NCBI RefSeq assembly: GCF_000829375.1
Contig: NZ_AP014624.1
Location: forward strand, 496,001 to 560,000
Reading direction: 5' to 3'
Origin: Chryseobacterium sp. StRB126
GTDB lineage: Bacteria; Bacteroidota; Bacteroidia; Flavobacteriales; Weeksellaceae
Length of the DNA: 64,000 bases
Under the pieces are notes generated by a model that worked only from the letters and a program-made list of their open reading frames with translations, was not told the origin of the DNA and made no database searches. This document shows positions 8,583-16,602 of this stretch, one piece after another (position 1 is the stretch's first letter; each line of letters begins with the position of its first letter). Position numbers and translations under genes: made by a program.

Positions 8583-9641
8583 ATGAACACTAACAATACT
8601 ATGGAAGCTACTCCTTCTAAACAAAAAAAATACATTGTTCCCATCATTCTTCTGATCGTGATTGTCGCCGGAAGTATTTTCGGAATTAAGCAATATTTTT
8701 ACCACCAAAGCCATGAAGATACAGATGATGCGCAGATAGACGGCGATCTAAGCGCCGTGGTAACCCGTGTAGGCGGTTACATTGATTCTATTGGATTTGA
8801 GGATAATCAACGTGTAAGCAAGGGACAGGTTCTGGTTCAATTAGAGGATCAAGAATACCGATTGAAGCTGGAACAGGCGATTGCTGCTCAAAAAACTGCT
8901 GGTTCAAAAATCGGGGTTTCTCAAACTCAGGTTTCAACGACCCATTCTGCATCTTTAGGATATAAAGCTAAAGTAGATGAGGCTAAAGCCAAATTATGGC
9001 AAGCCAATCAGGATTATGAGCGTTATGCAGCGTTGATTAAAAACGGATCTATTCCGCAGCAGACTTTTGATAAGGCTAAAGCGGAGCGCCAAATTGCTGA
9101 GGCAGCGCTACAATCTGCAGAAGAACAGTACAAAACAGCTGTTGCTCAGATTGGAAACAGCCAATCGGAACTGGTTGTAACGAATACGGCAACAGGCCAG
9201 CAGCAGGTAGATGTAGATTATGCTAAACTGCTTCTCTCCTACACTACTATTAAAGCTCCTGTTTCAGGAATTGTAACGAAACGCCGTGTACAAATGGGAC
9301 AGTTGCTTCAGGCCGGACAAACGTTATTTGCTGTTGTAGATGAAAATAACCTGTATGTAACAGCGAACTTTAAAGAAACCCAGATGCAGCACATCCGTGC
9401 GGGGCAAAAAGCTGAAATCATTGTTGACGCTTACCCTAATGAGCCAATACAAGGAGTTGTACATAATTTTGCCGGTACTACAGGAGCAAAAATGTCTCTG
9501 TTACCACCCGATAACGCGACGGGTAACTTTGTGAAGGTTGTACAGCGTATTCCTGTGAAAATAAAAATCAATGCTACTCCAGAACTGCTTAAAAAGATTC
9601 GCCCGGGGATGAATGTGGAGGTAAGCGTATTAACTAAATAA
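8583..9641 (+). CDS. HlyD/EmrA-type membrane fusion protein
   Basis: 352 residues. A cytoplasmic N-terminus is followed by one transmembrane helix (about 19-40, IVPIILLIVIVAGSIFGI). Then come a biotinyl-lipoyl-like half (DDAQIDGDLSAVVTRVGGYI, then VSKGQVLVQLEDQEY), a helical hairpin (~95-190) and the second lipoyl half with IKAPVSGIVTKRRVQMGQLL. This is the EmrA pattern: an inner-membrane-anchored adaptor bridging a major-facilitator pump to a TolC duct. The gene lies between the TolC-like and EmrB-like genes with gaps of 8 and 6 bp, so all three are one operon. Substrates are likely hydrophobic drugs or toxic metabolites. Confidence 0.92.
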   Translation: MNTNNTMEATPSKQKKYIVPIILLIVIVAGSIFGIKQYFYHQSHEDTDDAQIDGDLSAVVTRVGGYIDSIGFEDNQRVSKGQVLVQLEDQEYRLKLEQAIAAQKTAGSKIGVSQTQVSTTHSASLGYKAKVDEAKAKLWQANQDYERYAALIKNGSIPQQTFDKAKAERQIAEAALQSAEEQYKTAVAQIGNSQSELVVTNTATGQQQVDVDYAKLLLSYTTIKAPVSGIVTKRRVQMGQLLQAGQTLFAVVDENNLYVTANFKETQMQHIRAGQKAEIIVDAYPNEPIQGVVHNFAGTTGAKMSLLPPDNATGNFVKVVQRIPVKIKINATPELLKKIRPGMNVEVSVLTK

Positions 9642-9647
9642 CTCAAC

Positions 9648-11201
9648 ATGATGGCTGAGAAAGGATTTAGAAAATGGGTGATCACGTTTACGATGGTACT
9701 GTCATGTATGCTTGAATTTTTAGACACCACCATTGTGAACGTTGCGATCCCTCATATTCAGGGAAATATGGGTGCCATATTAGAGGATGTTGCTTGGGTT
9801 TCTACCGGTTACGCTGTTGCCAATGTCATTATTTTACCGATGTCCGGATGGCTGGGAAGTCGTTTTGGAAGAAAGAATTACTTCTTATTTTCCATTATTG
9901 TTTTTACCATTGCTTCAATGCTCTGCGGGAACTCACACACTTTGGTTGAATTGGTGGCTTTCAGAATTCTGCAGGGATTGGCTGGCGGTGGTTTGATTTC
10001 TACAGCACAGGCTATTTTGCTGGAAACCTGGCCGCCTGAAGAAAGAGGTACAGCAACCGCAATTTTCGGTTTTGGCGCTGTAGTTGGGCCTACTGTGGCC
10101 CCCGCTTTAGGAGGTTATCTTACGGATCATTTCTCATGGCCGTGGGTGTTTTATATCAATCTTCCTTTGGGAATTTTGGCAGCTATTCTTACCTATCAGT
10201 ATGTAAGGGAAACCCCAAAAGAAAGTACGGGGAAACCTGTCGACTGGTGGGGAATTCTGTTGCTGACCGTTGCCGTGGGAAGTTTACAGACTGTTCTTGA
10301 AAAAGGAGAAGAAAAAGACTGGTTCGCTACTAATTATATTACTGTACTTTGTGTGACTTCGGTGATTGGTATTTTATTATTTATCTGGCGGGAAACTACC
10401 ACAGAGCACCCGGTTGTGAACCTTAAATTATTCAGGTACAGAAGTTTCTCTGCGGGAATGGTTACCTCGTTCCTCTTCGGAATTGGATTGTATGGATCGG
10501 TATTTATATTTCCGCAGTTCTGCCAGAGTCTATTGGGCTTTTCGGCACAACAGACAGGATTTCTACTGCTCCCGGGCCAGATCTTTACCATTGCACTGAT
10601 GCCAACGGTAGGAAAACTCTTGAAAAAAGGAGTTCCGCCACAGCTGTTTGTAATTGCCGGATTCCTCTGCTTCTTTATTTTCCCAATGATTATGAGCAAG
10701 GCGACGTTGTCTTCCGGAAATACAGATTTCTACTTCCCACTTTATTTCAGAGGAATCGGAATCGGACTTTCATTTGTTCCGCTGATTACTCTGGCTATCA
10801 AAGACTTAAAAGGTCCAGAGATCGGACAGGGAGCAGGCTTGTACAATATGATGCGCCAATTAGGAGGTTCTTTTGGAATTGCAGGACTGGCTACTTCTGT
10901 TCACATCGGAAAGGGACAGCATCGGAACTATCTGTTGGAAAATATTAATGAATATGGATCTGCTTATTGGGAAAGAACTCAGGAGTATATTTCAGGCTTT
11001 ATGGCTAAAGGCTTCTCTCATTCTGATGCTTCTGAAATGGCTTTACATGCGATAGATAAAGTGATCAATAAGCAAGCTATGCTGATGGGATTCACGGACG
11101 CTTACCAATATCTTGGAATTGCCATGCTTTGCTGTATTCCGTTTGTGCTGCTGCAAGGATTTAAAAAGAAAAAGGTAGAAATCCCGGCAGATGCTCATTA
11201 A
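9648..11201 (+). CDS. EmrB/QacA (DHA2) major-facilitator multidrug exporter
   Basis: 517 residues with about 14 hydrophobic segments, the size of the 14-TMS DHA2 drug/H+ antiporters. The first helix carries LEFLDTTIVNVAIPHI (the D-x-T-x-V-N-V-A motif D1 of this family). SGWLGSRFGRKNYF is the cytoplasmic loop motif A. GFGAVVGPTVAPALGG is motif C, diagnostic for exporters. It uses the proton gradient to pump compounds into the EmrA/TolC conduit encoded just upstream. It is followed after 43 bp by a degenerate SIP-like gene and a Crp/Fnr regulator on the same strand. Confidence 0.93.
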   Translation: MMAEKGFRKWVITFTMVLSCMLEFLDTTIVNVAIPHIQGNMGAILEDVAWVSTGYAVANVIILPMSGWLGSRFGRKNYFLFSIIVFTIASMLCGNSHTLVELVAFRILQGLAGGGLISTAQAILLETWPPEERGTATAIFGFGAVVGPTVAPALGGYLTDHFSWPWVFYINLPLGILAAILTYQYVRETPKESTGKPVDWWGILLLTVAVGSLQTVLEKGEEKDWFATNYITVLCVTSVIGILLFIWRETTTEHPVVNLKLFRYRSFSAGMVTSFLFGIGLYGSVFIFPQFCQSLLGFSAQQTGFLLLPGQIFTIALMPTVGKLLKKGVPPQLFVIAGFLCFFIFPMIMSKATLSSGNTDFYFPLYFRGIGIGLSFVPLITLAIKDLKGPEIGQGAGLYNMMRQLGGSFGIAGLATSVHIGKGQHRNYLLENINEYGSAYWERTQEYISGFMAKGFSHSDASEMALHAIDKVINKQAMLMGFTDAYQYLGIAMLCCIPFVLLQGFKKKKVEIPADAH

Positions 11202-11244
11202 TATTTGATTTTAAAACAATTTATCACTCCAAAACAGTCGCAAA

Positions 11245-11928
11245 ATGAAATCAGAATTAACCAATATCAACAGTGGTGAAATTATTGCTTCTAAAAAGCT
11301 TACTTCTAGCGCGTGGCATATAAAGCTAAAAGTTCCTTTTTATATAGAACTGGATATGGATAGAAATCCAGGATACATTATTCCTCTATTATTTGAAAAT
11401 GAAGAACAGGGAGGCACTCAGATCATCAGATCTACTTTATGGAACTATGATGTGGTACGAAATACCATGGAAATTATCATTTATGCAAGAAAAAGTAATG
11501 AAGAATGGCTGGAAAGCCTATCTCCAGGAAAGACCATCCAGTATCTTGATCCTGAAGAAATTATTATACAGGGATTAAATGCTGAAATATATTACCTGAT
11601 CGGCAATACGAATGCACAGGCCTTTTTCTATCAGTTCAATAGAAGCCTGCCTTTTACAAGTACGGTCAACAGTTTTATCTACAGCAAAAATACAGGGGAG
11701 TTTTTCCCGGATATTGACGGAAGCTACCCGCTCAATTATCACATTATCTATCCCTTCAGTCCTGAGCGGGTACTTCATCTTTTTAAAAAGGATTTTGAAC
11801 GAGAGAATGACCGCTTTACTCTCCTCCTTTTCTGTGAACATGAAGTTAATACGTTATTTTCACAGTATTTTAAAAAGGAATGGGGAGTTGCTGAAAACCA
11901 GATTAGAATTGCGAATTATAATCATTAA
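11245..11928 (+). CDS. Diverged siderophore-interacting-protein paralogue
   Basis: 227 residues, no signal peptide or membrane segment. I see no strong family signature, but the layout follows the SIP encoded at 5.9 kb. EWLESLSPGKTIQYLDP aligns with its SAWALNVQEGDFLGIG. YYLIGNTNAQAFFYQFNRSLP aligns with SYLFVGDATALPVICAIVEQ. The C-terminal TLLLFCEHEVNTLFSQYFKK aligns with the YVYVAAEYSTAKELRDYFK region. The flavin motif R-x-Y-T reads RSTLW here, and the terminal YWKAG is missing, so flavin binding is probably altered or lost. It ends 10 bp before the Crp/Fnr gene and may work with it as a sensor or accessory protein. The homology is by eye. Confidence 0.6.
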   Translation: MKSELTNINSGEIIASKKLTSSAWHIKLKVPFYIELDMDRNPGYIIPLLFENEEQGGTQIIRSTLWNYDVVRNTMEIIIYARKSNEEWLESLSPGKTIQYLDPEEIIIQGLNAEIYYLIGNTNAQAFFYQFNRSLPFTSTVNSFIYSKNTGEFFPDIDGSYPLNYHIIYPFSPERVLHLFKKDFERENDRFTLLLFCEHEVNTLFSQYFKKEWGVAENQIRIANYNH

Positions 11929-11938
11929 TACTTCCAAC

Positions 11939-12514
11939 ATGTATTCATTATTAGCTGAAAAAATTTCCCAGGTCACTTCAATTGATAAAGAAGGAATGGA
12001 AATCGTTCTGTCTTATTTTAAATATTTCCAGATCAAAAAGGAAGAGATTCTTCTGAATGAAAAGGAACACTCTTCCAGGATCTATTTTGTAGTGAAAGGT
12101 TGTCTCAGAATCTATTTTCTGCAGGCAGATGGTACGGAAGCAACAAGATATATTGCTTTTGAAAATAATTTTGCCAGTAACCTTGTAGGATTAATTACCG
12201 GTGAAGGTTCGGAAGAATACATTCAGGCTCTGGAAAGTTCTGAACTTCTTTATATTTATTTCAGGAATTTCCAAAGTCTTCTGAGCAGGGTTCCGGGTTG
12301 GGAAAAGTTTTACATCTACTATCTGGAAAACGCTTATGTGAACAATACCCGCCATCTGATGAGTTTTCTAACCATGGATGCTACAGAAAGATACAAACAG
12401 CTTCTGGAACAGAATCCTGCTGTTGTACAAAGACTTTCAAATAGAATGGTGGCCAATTATCTGGGCATTTCGCAGGAATCGTTAAGCAGACTGAAAGGAA
12501 GACTTTATAAATAA
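11939..12514 (+). CDS. Crp/Fnr-family transcriptional regulator
   Basis: 191 residues from ATG 11939; longer in-frame extensions overlap the preceding gene and are rejected. Residues ~15-120 form a cyclic-nucleotide-binding-type beta-roll (LNEKEHSSRIYFVVKGCLRIYF). A dimer helix follows, then a C-terminal helix-turn-helix with YLGISQESLSRLKGRL. The recognition helix holds E-S-L-S-R, the E-x-x-S-R pattern by which Fnr reads TTGA half-sites. There is only one Cys, so there is no Fnr-type iron-sulfur cluster. Three promoters upstream in the same gene block carry TTRAC-N4-RTCAA palindromes, making this the nearest candidate regulator (inference). Confidence 0.88.
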   Translation: MYSLLAEKISQVTSIDKEGMEIVLSYFKYFQIKKEEILLNEKEHSSRIYFVVKGCLRIYFLQADGTEATRYIAFENNFASNLVGLITGEGSEEYIQALESSELLYIYFRNFQSLLSRVPGWEKFYIYYLENAYVNNTRHLMSFLTMDATERYKQLLEQNPAVVQRLSNRMVANYLGISQESLSRLKGRLYK

Positions 12515-12545
12515 AAAATAACCAAATAACATCCTTAATTTTTTT

Positions 12546-12576
12546 ACCAGACTCATGATTGGGTCTGGTTTTTTTA
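12546..12576 (+). terminator. Rho-independent terminator after the Crp/Fnr gene
   Basis: ACCAGAC (12546-12552) pairs with GTCTGGT (12563-12569) and is followed by a run of T to about 12576. Confidence 0.8.
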
Positions 12577-12592
12577 TCAATATAAGCTGATA

Positions 12593-12629
12593 CAAAATAA
12601 AATCGGCACAAAACAGATTGTGCCGATTT
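12593..12629 (-). terminator. Terminator of the T9SS cargo gene
   Basis: An 11-bp perfect stem, AAATCGGCACA (12600-12610) with TGTGCCGATTT (12619-12629) and an 8-nt loop. Read on the minus strand it is followed by TTTTATTTT. It lies 40 bp past the stop of the minus-strand gene. Confidence 0.8.
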
Positions 12630-12668
12630 AACCACTATTAAAAACTAACGAAAAGATTATTTAATCCT

Positions 12669-13634
12669 TTATTTCTTTATCAATTTATTTTTATAGACTT
12701 CTCCTTTCACACTTTTGGAAATGACAATGTAGTTTCCGGGCACCAAATGGCTGACATCAATGCCTTGTCTATATTGGTGGTCATTTTTCTTAAGAACCAA
12801 TTTTCCAGACATATCTATAATGGTAACCTCTTTATATTCCTCTGATTCTTTTCCGATATAAAGAAATTGTGCCGTAGGATTGGGGTATATATTTAATTTA
12901 TTTTCTTTAGGCTTTGCTGCTTCTCCTGTTCCTAAGCTTCCACAGAATTCCCAATCACCATACTGCAATTCTACAAATGCGAACGGATCTAACATTCTGC
13001 ACTGATCCGGACAATATTCTGTACAGGCATAGAATCCATATTTCCCAGGTTCAGTAGTCGTATAAGTATCTCCGGTTACATTAGGGATCACACAAGGATC
13101 TCCCGTAAAAGGTGCAGTGGTGGTTGGTACACATTTAAACCAGGTATGCGGGCCATACACCACAGGAAATACATTATCAAATTTCACAGGAGCTTCCGTG
13201 CATACATGTATTATCCCATCATCTACAATCTCATAAGTTCCCGGAACAAAAGTGGACATCATAGCAGGAAGCCCAAATACATATCCATCAGCCATTACTG
13301 CCGGACTTTCTGCCGTACAGTCTGCCTGTGTAACTGCTACCTTAAAATAATACAGCTGGTCATTTCCGTTGATCGTTAACTGCTGTGAGGTAGCTCCCGG
13401 AATGATCACCCATGGATTGGGATTGGGTGTCTGCCAAGTCCATTCCTGCTTGTACCATTGATAAGAAGCAAACGTTTGTGTAGTGGAAAGTATCTCATCT
13501 TCATTCTCACAGAACAGGATCTTATCCGCAAATACAGCACCTAATCTGGGACTGGTAATGGTAGGGTCACACTGTGCCTTTATCATCAGAAAGTTGAATA
13601 ATAAAAATGTTAAAAAAATCAGTTTTGTTTTCAT
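12669..13634 (-). CDS. Secreted protein with T9SS type A sorting domain
   Basis: 321 residues. An N-terminal Sec signal (to about residue 20, MIKAQ) is followed by Cys-rich, Trp-rich beta modules resembling Ig-like/SprB-type extracellular repeats (SYQWYKQEW, YYFKVAVTQADC). The C-terminal ~75 residues are a type A sorting domain: NIYPNPTAQFLYI, then VTIIDMSGKLVLKK, LVPGNYIVI and a final NKLIKK. The protein should cross the outer membrane through the type IX system and be attached to or released from the cell surface. At least ten cysteines suggest disulfides. No adhesin or enzyme domain is recognised. It is monocistronic, with its own terminator. Confidence 0.85.
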   Translation of the reverse strand: MKTKLIFLTFLLFNFLMIKAQCDPTITSPRLGAVFADKILFCENEDEILSTTQTFASYQWYKQEWTWQTPNPNPWVIIPGATSQQLTINGNDQLYYFKVAVTQADCTAESPAVMADGYVFGLPAMMSTFVPGTYEIVDDGIIHVCTEAPVKFDNVFPVVYGPHTWFKCVPTTTAPFTGDPCVIPNVTGDTYTTTEPGKYGFYACTEYCPDQCRMLDPFAFVELQYGDWEFCGSLGTGEAAKPKENKLNIYPNPTAQFLYIGKESEEYKEVTIIDMSGKLVLKKNDHQYRQGIDVSHLVPGNYIVISKSVKGEVYKNKLIKK

Positions 13635-13676
13635 ATATTGACATTTAAGTTGATTTCTATTTAAAAGTCATCAGCA

Positions 13677-15086
13677 TTAATCAATCAACAATCTGATCCC
13701 GAATTTTATATTAAAATGCAGGGGTTTTTCCTTATAAATGGTATTGGGAGAATTCTCATCTTTGAAATGATATCCAATCCCCGGCTCCGCATAAATCCCT
13801 AATCTATTAACCACCTTCATCTGAAGTCCTACTGCCGTATTCACCGAAAACGACAGTGGTTTATGATCCAAATTCTCTTTCGAAGTTTCTTTTACCTCAT
13901 CATTTACGACATAACTTGTTGTAATACTTCCTGATATAGGCTTTTCTACCAGCGCGCCTCCTGTAACATATCCTGTAAACCTCCCTTTCTGGATGACATT
14001 ATAATTAACCTGAACAGGAATTCCGATATAGTGAACTTTCTGCTCTCCTTTAATATAATTATCATTGCTTCCGGAATGAAGCTCAGAAACCAGTTTGGTA
14101 TAATTGAGCCCAGTTCCTATTCCCCATCTTTTTCCCAGATTATAATACACCGACAGTCCGAATGTTACCGGAACCTTATGTCTGATTCTGGCTTCTACCG
14201 GTTTACTCTGATTGGCCAATAGTATTTGAGTCAAAGGATCATCTACATATTCAGAAGCAGTCCAGACCTGCTCAAAATTCATCGGTTTCCCACTAACAGA
14301 AGCATAACCATGAAACTGCTGTTCTGCAGAATTGGATGACGCATTTCCGGTAAGCATACTTAGCATCCATTTCTTTTCAGCGCTGGATTTTACATTCTTA
14401 GTTTTGGTATTATCTGCGTATTTTTCAGACAACTCCTTTTCAACATTATTTGCTTCTTTTTCAGCCTCTTCATTCTTTATGTTATTATTAACCAAAGGCA
14501 TTTCTTTGGTTTTATTCTCTTCTGGAACCAAAATGGATTGCTCTAATTCATTTATTCGGATAACATCTTTAACGTTTTCATCATTTCCGGATTCCTTTCC
14601 ATCTGCTTTTTCAGACTTTATCTGTCTTATATTTCTAACATAAGGATATAATGTATTAAAATCATCGTGAGCTAAAGGGATATCTGCCTTTGAGTTTCCC
14701 CAAATCTTTTTACTATCTTCTTGTTCAGCATTGTTCAAAGGTAAATTTGTATCTGTTCTTTTATTACTTTTATGAGAATCGGATGGATTCCGTGAAAGTG
14801 TATTCTGATCCTCTTCCGGCACTATTTTTATCATCATAAAAATCAAAACGGCTGCGGCAGCAACACCGCCGATACGATAAAACCAAAATTTACTTCCAGA
14901 ACTTGCTGCATGTATCTTTTTCTCTTCATTTGCAGCATCATTTGCAGGAATAAAGCCTATTATCAACTTATTTTCCTCTTCTTCTGAGAACAGTTCATCC
15001 TTGATGTCATCCCACAATCCTTCCGGAACCTCTTCTTCATGGTTCTCCATTCTGCTTCGCAGGTTATTGAGCCATTCGTTATTCAT
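13677..15086 (-). CDS. Anti-sigma-like membrane protein with C-terminal outer-membrane-barrel-like domain
   Basis: 469 residues. The N-terminal ~70 residues are acidic and cytoplasmic-like (WLNNLRSRMENHEEEVPEGLWDDI), a segment seen in Bacteroidetes proteins paired with ECF sigma factors. One transmembrane helix lies at about 72-92. A long low-complexity Lys/Glu/Asn linker runs to ~240. The last ~200 residues alternate beta strands with Tyr/Gly ends (FGLSVYYNLGKRWGIGTGLNYTKL; GGALVEKP; IYAEPGIGYHF), as in small OMP_b-brl barrels. The gene overlaps the sigma factor start-to-stop by 8 bp, so it is very probably the sigma partner. How a barrel-like domain works behind an inner-membrane helix is unclear. 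Confidence 0.75.
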   Translation of the reverse strand: MNNEWLNNLRSRMENHEEEVPEGLWDDIKDELFSEEEENKLIIGFIPANDAANEEKKIHAASSGSKFWFYRIGGVAAAAVLIFMMIKIVPEEDQNTLSRNPSDSHKSNKRTDTNLPLNNAEQEDSKKIWGNSKADIPLAHDDFNTLYPYVRNIRQIKSEKADGKESGNDENVKDVIRINELEQSILVPEENKTKEMPLVNNNIKNEEAEKEANNVEKELSEKYADNTKTKNVKSSAEKKWMLSMLTGNASSNSAEQQFHGYASVSGKPMNFEQVWTASEYVDDPLTQILLANQSKPVEARIRHKVPVTFGLSVYYNLGKRWGIGTGLNYTKLVSELHSGSNDNYIKGEQKVHYIGIPVQVNYNVIQKGRFTGYVTGGALVEKPISGSITTSYVVNDEVKETSKENLDHKPLSFSVNTAVGLQMKVVNRLGIYAEPGIGYHFKDENSPNTIYKEKPLHFNIKFGIRLLID

Positions 15087-15645
15087 ATTGTGCTTTTTTT
15101 GACATTTTAAACTCCTTTATTTTCTGAGCCAGCAGCCCTTTTGCACGGTGAAACTGGGATGCTGAAGAATTTTCTGCAATTCCCAGCAGTGATGCAATTT
15201 CCTTATGGCTTTTCTGTTCAAACACATACAGGTTGAAAACTGTTCTGTATCCGTCCGGAAGAGACTGTATCAATCTCATAATATCTTCTTTCGGGATTTC
15301 CTCAAAATCAGGTTCTTCTTCATTGGGGAGGTCGGGAAGATCATCTACCTCAACGGAAGATTTAAGATCTCCTTTCTGCCTGATATGCTTCAATGATTCA
15401 TTCACTGCAATACGGGTAATCCATGCTCTCAGGGAGCCATCTCCTCTATATTCAAATGATTCTATGGAACGAAACATCTTGATAAAACTGTTCTGAAGGA
15501 CATCATGCACATCTTCTTTTTCATTAATATACCGGGAACATACATAGGACAAATTCCCTGAATAAGCTCCAAAAAGCTCTTTCCAGGCGGCTTCCTCCTT
15601 CCGCAGAAGACGATTTACCAAAATTTGTTCTTTACTTTCTCCCAT
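15079..15645 (-). CDS. ECF-type RNA polymerase sigma factor
   Basis: 188 residues, typical of sigma-70 group IV. Region 2 includes YVCSRYINEKEDVHDVLQNSFIKMF (core-binding and -10 recognition) and GDGSLRAWITRIAVNESLKHIR. A short acidic linker follows, then region 4 with LPDGYRTVFNLYVFEQKSHKEIASLLGIAENSSASQFHRAK, the helix-turn-helix for the -35 element. It directs core RNA polymerase to a small regulon. The downstream gene overlaps it by 8 bp and carries a cytoplasmic stub plus membrane helix, the layout of a sigma/anti-sigma pair. Target promoters are not visible in the window. Confidence 0.93.
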   Translation of the reverse strand: MGESKEQILVNRLLRKEEAAWKELFGAYSGNLSYVCSRYINEKEDVHDVLQNSFIKMFRSIESFEYRGDGSLRAWITRIAVNESLKHIRQKGDLKSSVEVDDLPDLPNEEEPDFEEIPKEDIMRLIQSLPDGYRTVFNLYVFEQKSHKEIASLLGIAENSSASQFHRAKGLLAQKIKEFKMSKKAQYE

Positions 15646-15739
15646 GCACTGCTTCAGTATACGATATTTTGATTAAAATTTTAAAGCAAAAATAGATTGC
15701 ATCGTATAAATACAATCTATTTATAGTAATAACCATTAA

Positions 15740-16315
15740 TTAATATTTTACGCAGAACGGAAAATTATAATTAATCGTTTCATAAGGGGCAAGTACTGTA
15801 CCGTCTACGGTAATTTTCTCTGCTGTCAATGCAAATCGTAATGAGCCGTCCATCCCTACATAAAACCCTTTCTGCTTAGCTATCAATCCTATCTCTGTCT
15901 TTTTGGTTACTCCATCCACAGGAATCTGAATGACCAAGGGTGTAGGAGCGAAAGATAATTCAACCACATTGTTGACTGCATTTACGGAAGCAGTGTATTT
16001 AATTTCATACTTCACCTTTCCTACCGCTTTAATAGCTGCTTCTGCTTTTAACGGATCTTTTATTACGCTTTTCACAATTTCATCCACAGGAAATTCTGAA
16101 AACATAATCGTATCTTTTTTTGCTTTAAAATTCTTTATCTTTTCTGTTCGGTTATCTCCCTGTATGGTAATGAGTCTTCCTTTATAGTCTCCATTCACAT
16201 CTTCCAGTGTTACTGGTCTGATTTCCGGACCGTCTACACTGCATGAATACAATGTAAACCCTGTTACTACCATTAAAATAGCTGTTAAAAATTGAGATAC
16301 TGTAAACTTTTTCAT
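15740..16315 (-). CDS. Lipoprotein of DUF4840-like type
   Basis: 191 residues with a lipoprotein signal: a hydrophobic core, then TLYSC as lipobox with the Cys at about 25. The mature part (VNGDYKGRLITIQGDNRTEKI near the start, then strands such as VVELSFAPTPLVIQIP and KGFYVGMDGSLRFAL) looks like a small beta-sheet domain. I recall this layout as the Bacteroidetes DUF4840 group, but cannot confirm it by search. It is likely anchored at the outer membrane facing the periplasm. It is single, 94 bp from the ECF sigma gene and on the same strand upstream of it, so possible co-regulation is only a guess. Confidence 0.65.
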   Translation of the reverse strand: MKKFTVSQFLTAILMVVTGFTLYSCSVDGPEIRPVTLEDVNGDYKGRLITIQGDNRTEKIKNFKAKKDTIMFSEFPVDEIVKSVIKDPLKAEAAIKAVGKVKYEIKYTASVNAVNNVVELSFAPTPLVIQIPVDGVTKKTEIGLIAKQKGFYVGMDGSLRFALTAEKITVDGTVLAPYETINYNFPFCVKY

Positions 16316-16546
16316 TGCATTATTTTTTCATTAAACATTAATTATTTTGAGTACTCATTGATATAAACCTCCTTTTTCGGAAATCTTGCATCCTTTTTTC
16401 AAAAAAAATCATTTTTTTTTCATAACTCACTGATTTTATGGATTAAAAAATTCAATCTGAATAAATATTTATTCAATAAAAAAAGACAATCGTTTTGAAT
16501 TTCATATTTCAGTGATTGAATTTTTGATCCTTCAATATCTTACAAT

Positions 16547-16581
16547 AAAAAAGGAAGCTACGTAATGCAGCCTCCTTCCTA
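16547..16581 (-). terminator. Terminator of the RND efflux operon
   Basis: On the minus strand AGGAAG and CTTCCT pair around an inner CTGC/GTAG stem, followed by TTTTTTATTG. It sits 22 bp beyond the stop of the last efflux gene. Confidence 0.7.
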
Positions 16582-16602
16582 TTTACTATTTTCAATTACA
16601 TT

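Noticed and set aside
11612..11938. Long N-terminal extension of the Crp/Fnr regulator
   Set aside because: It overlaps the preceding gene out of frame; the beta-roll begins naturally at the Met at 11939.
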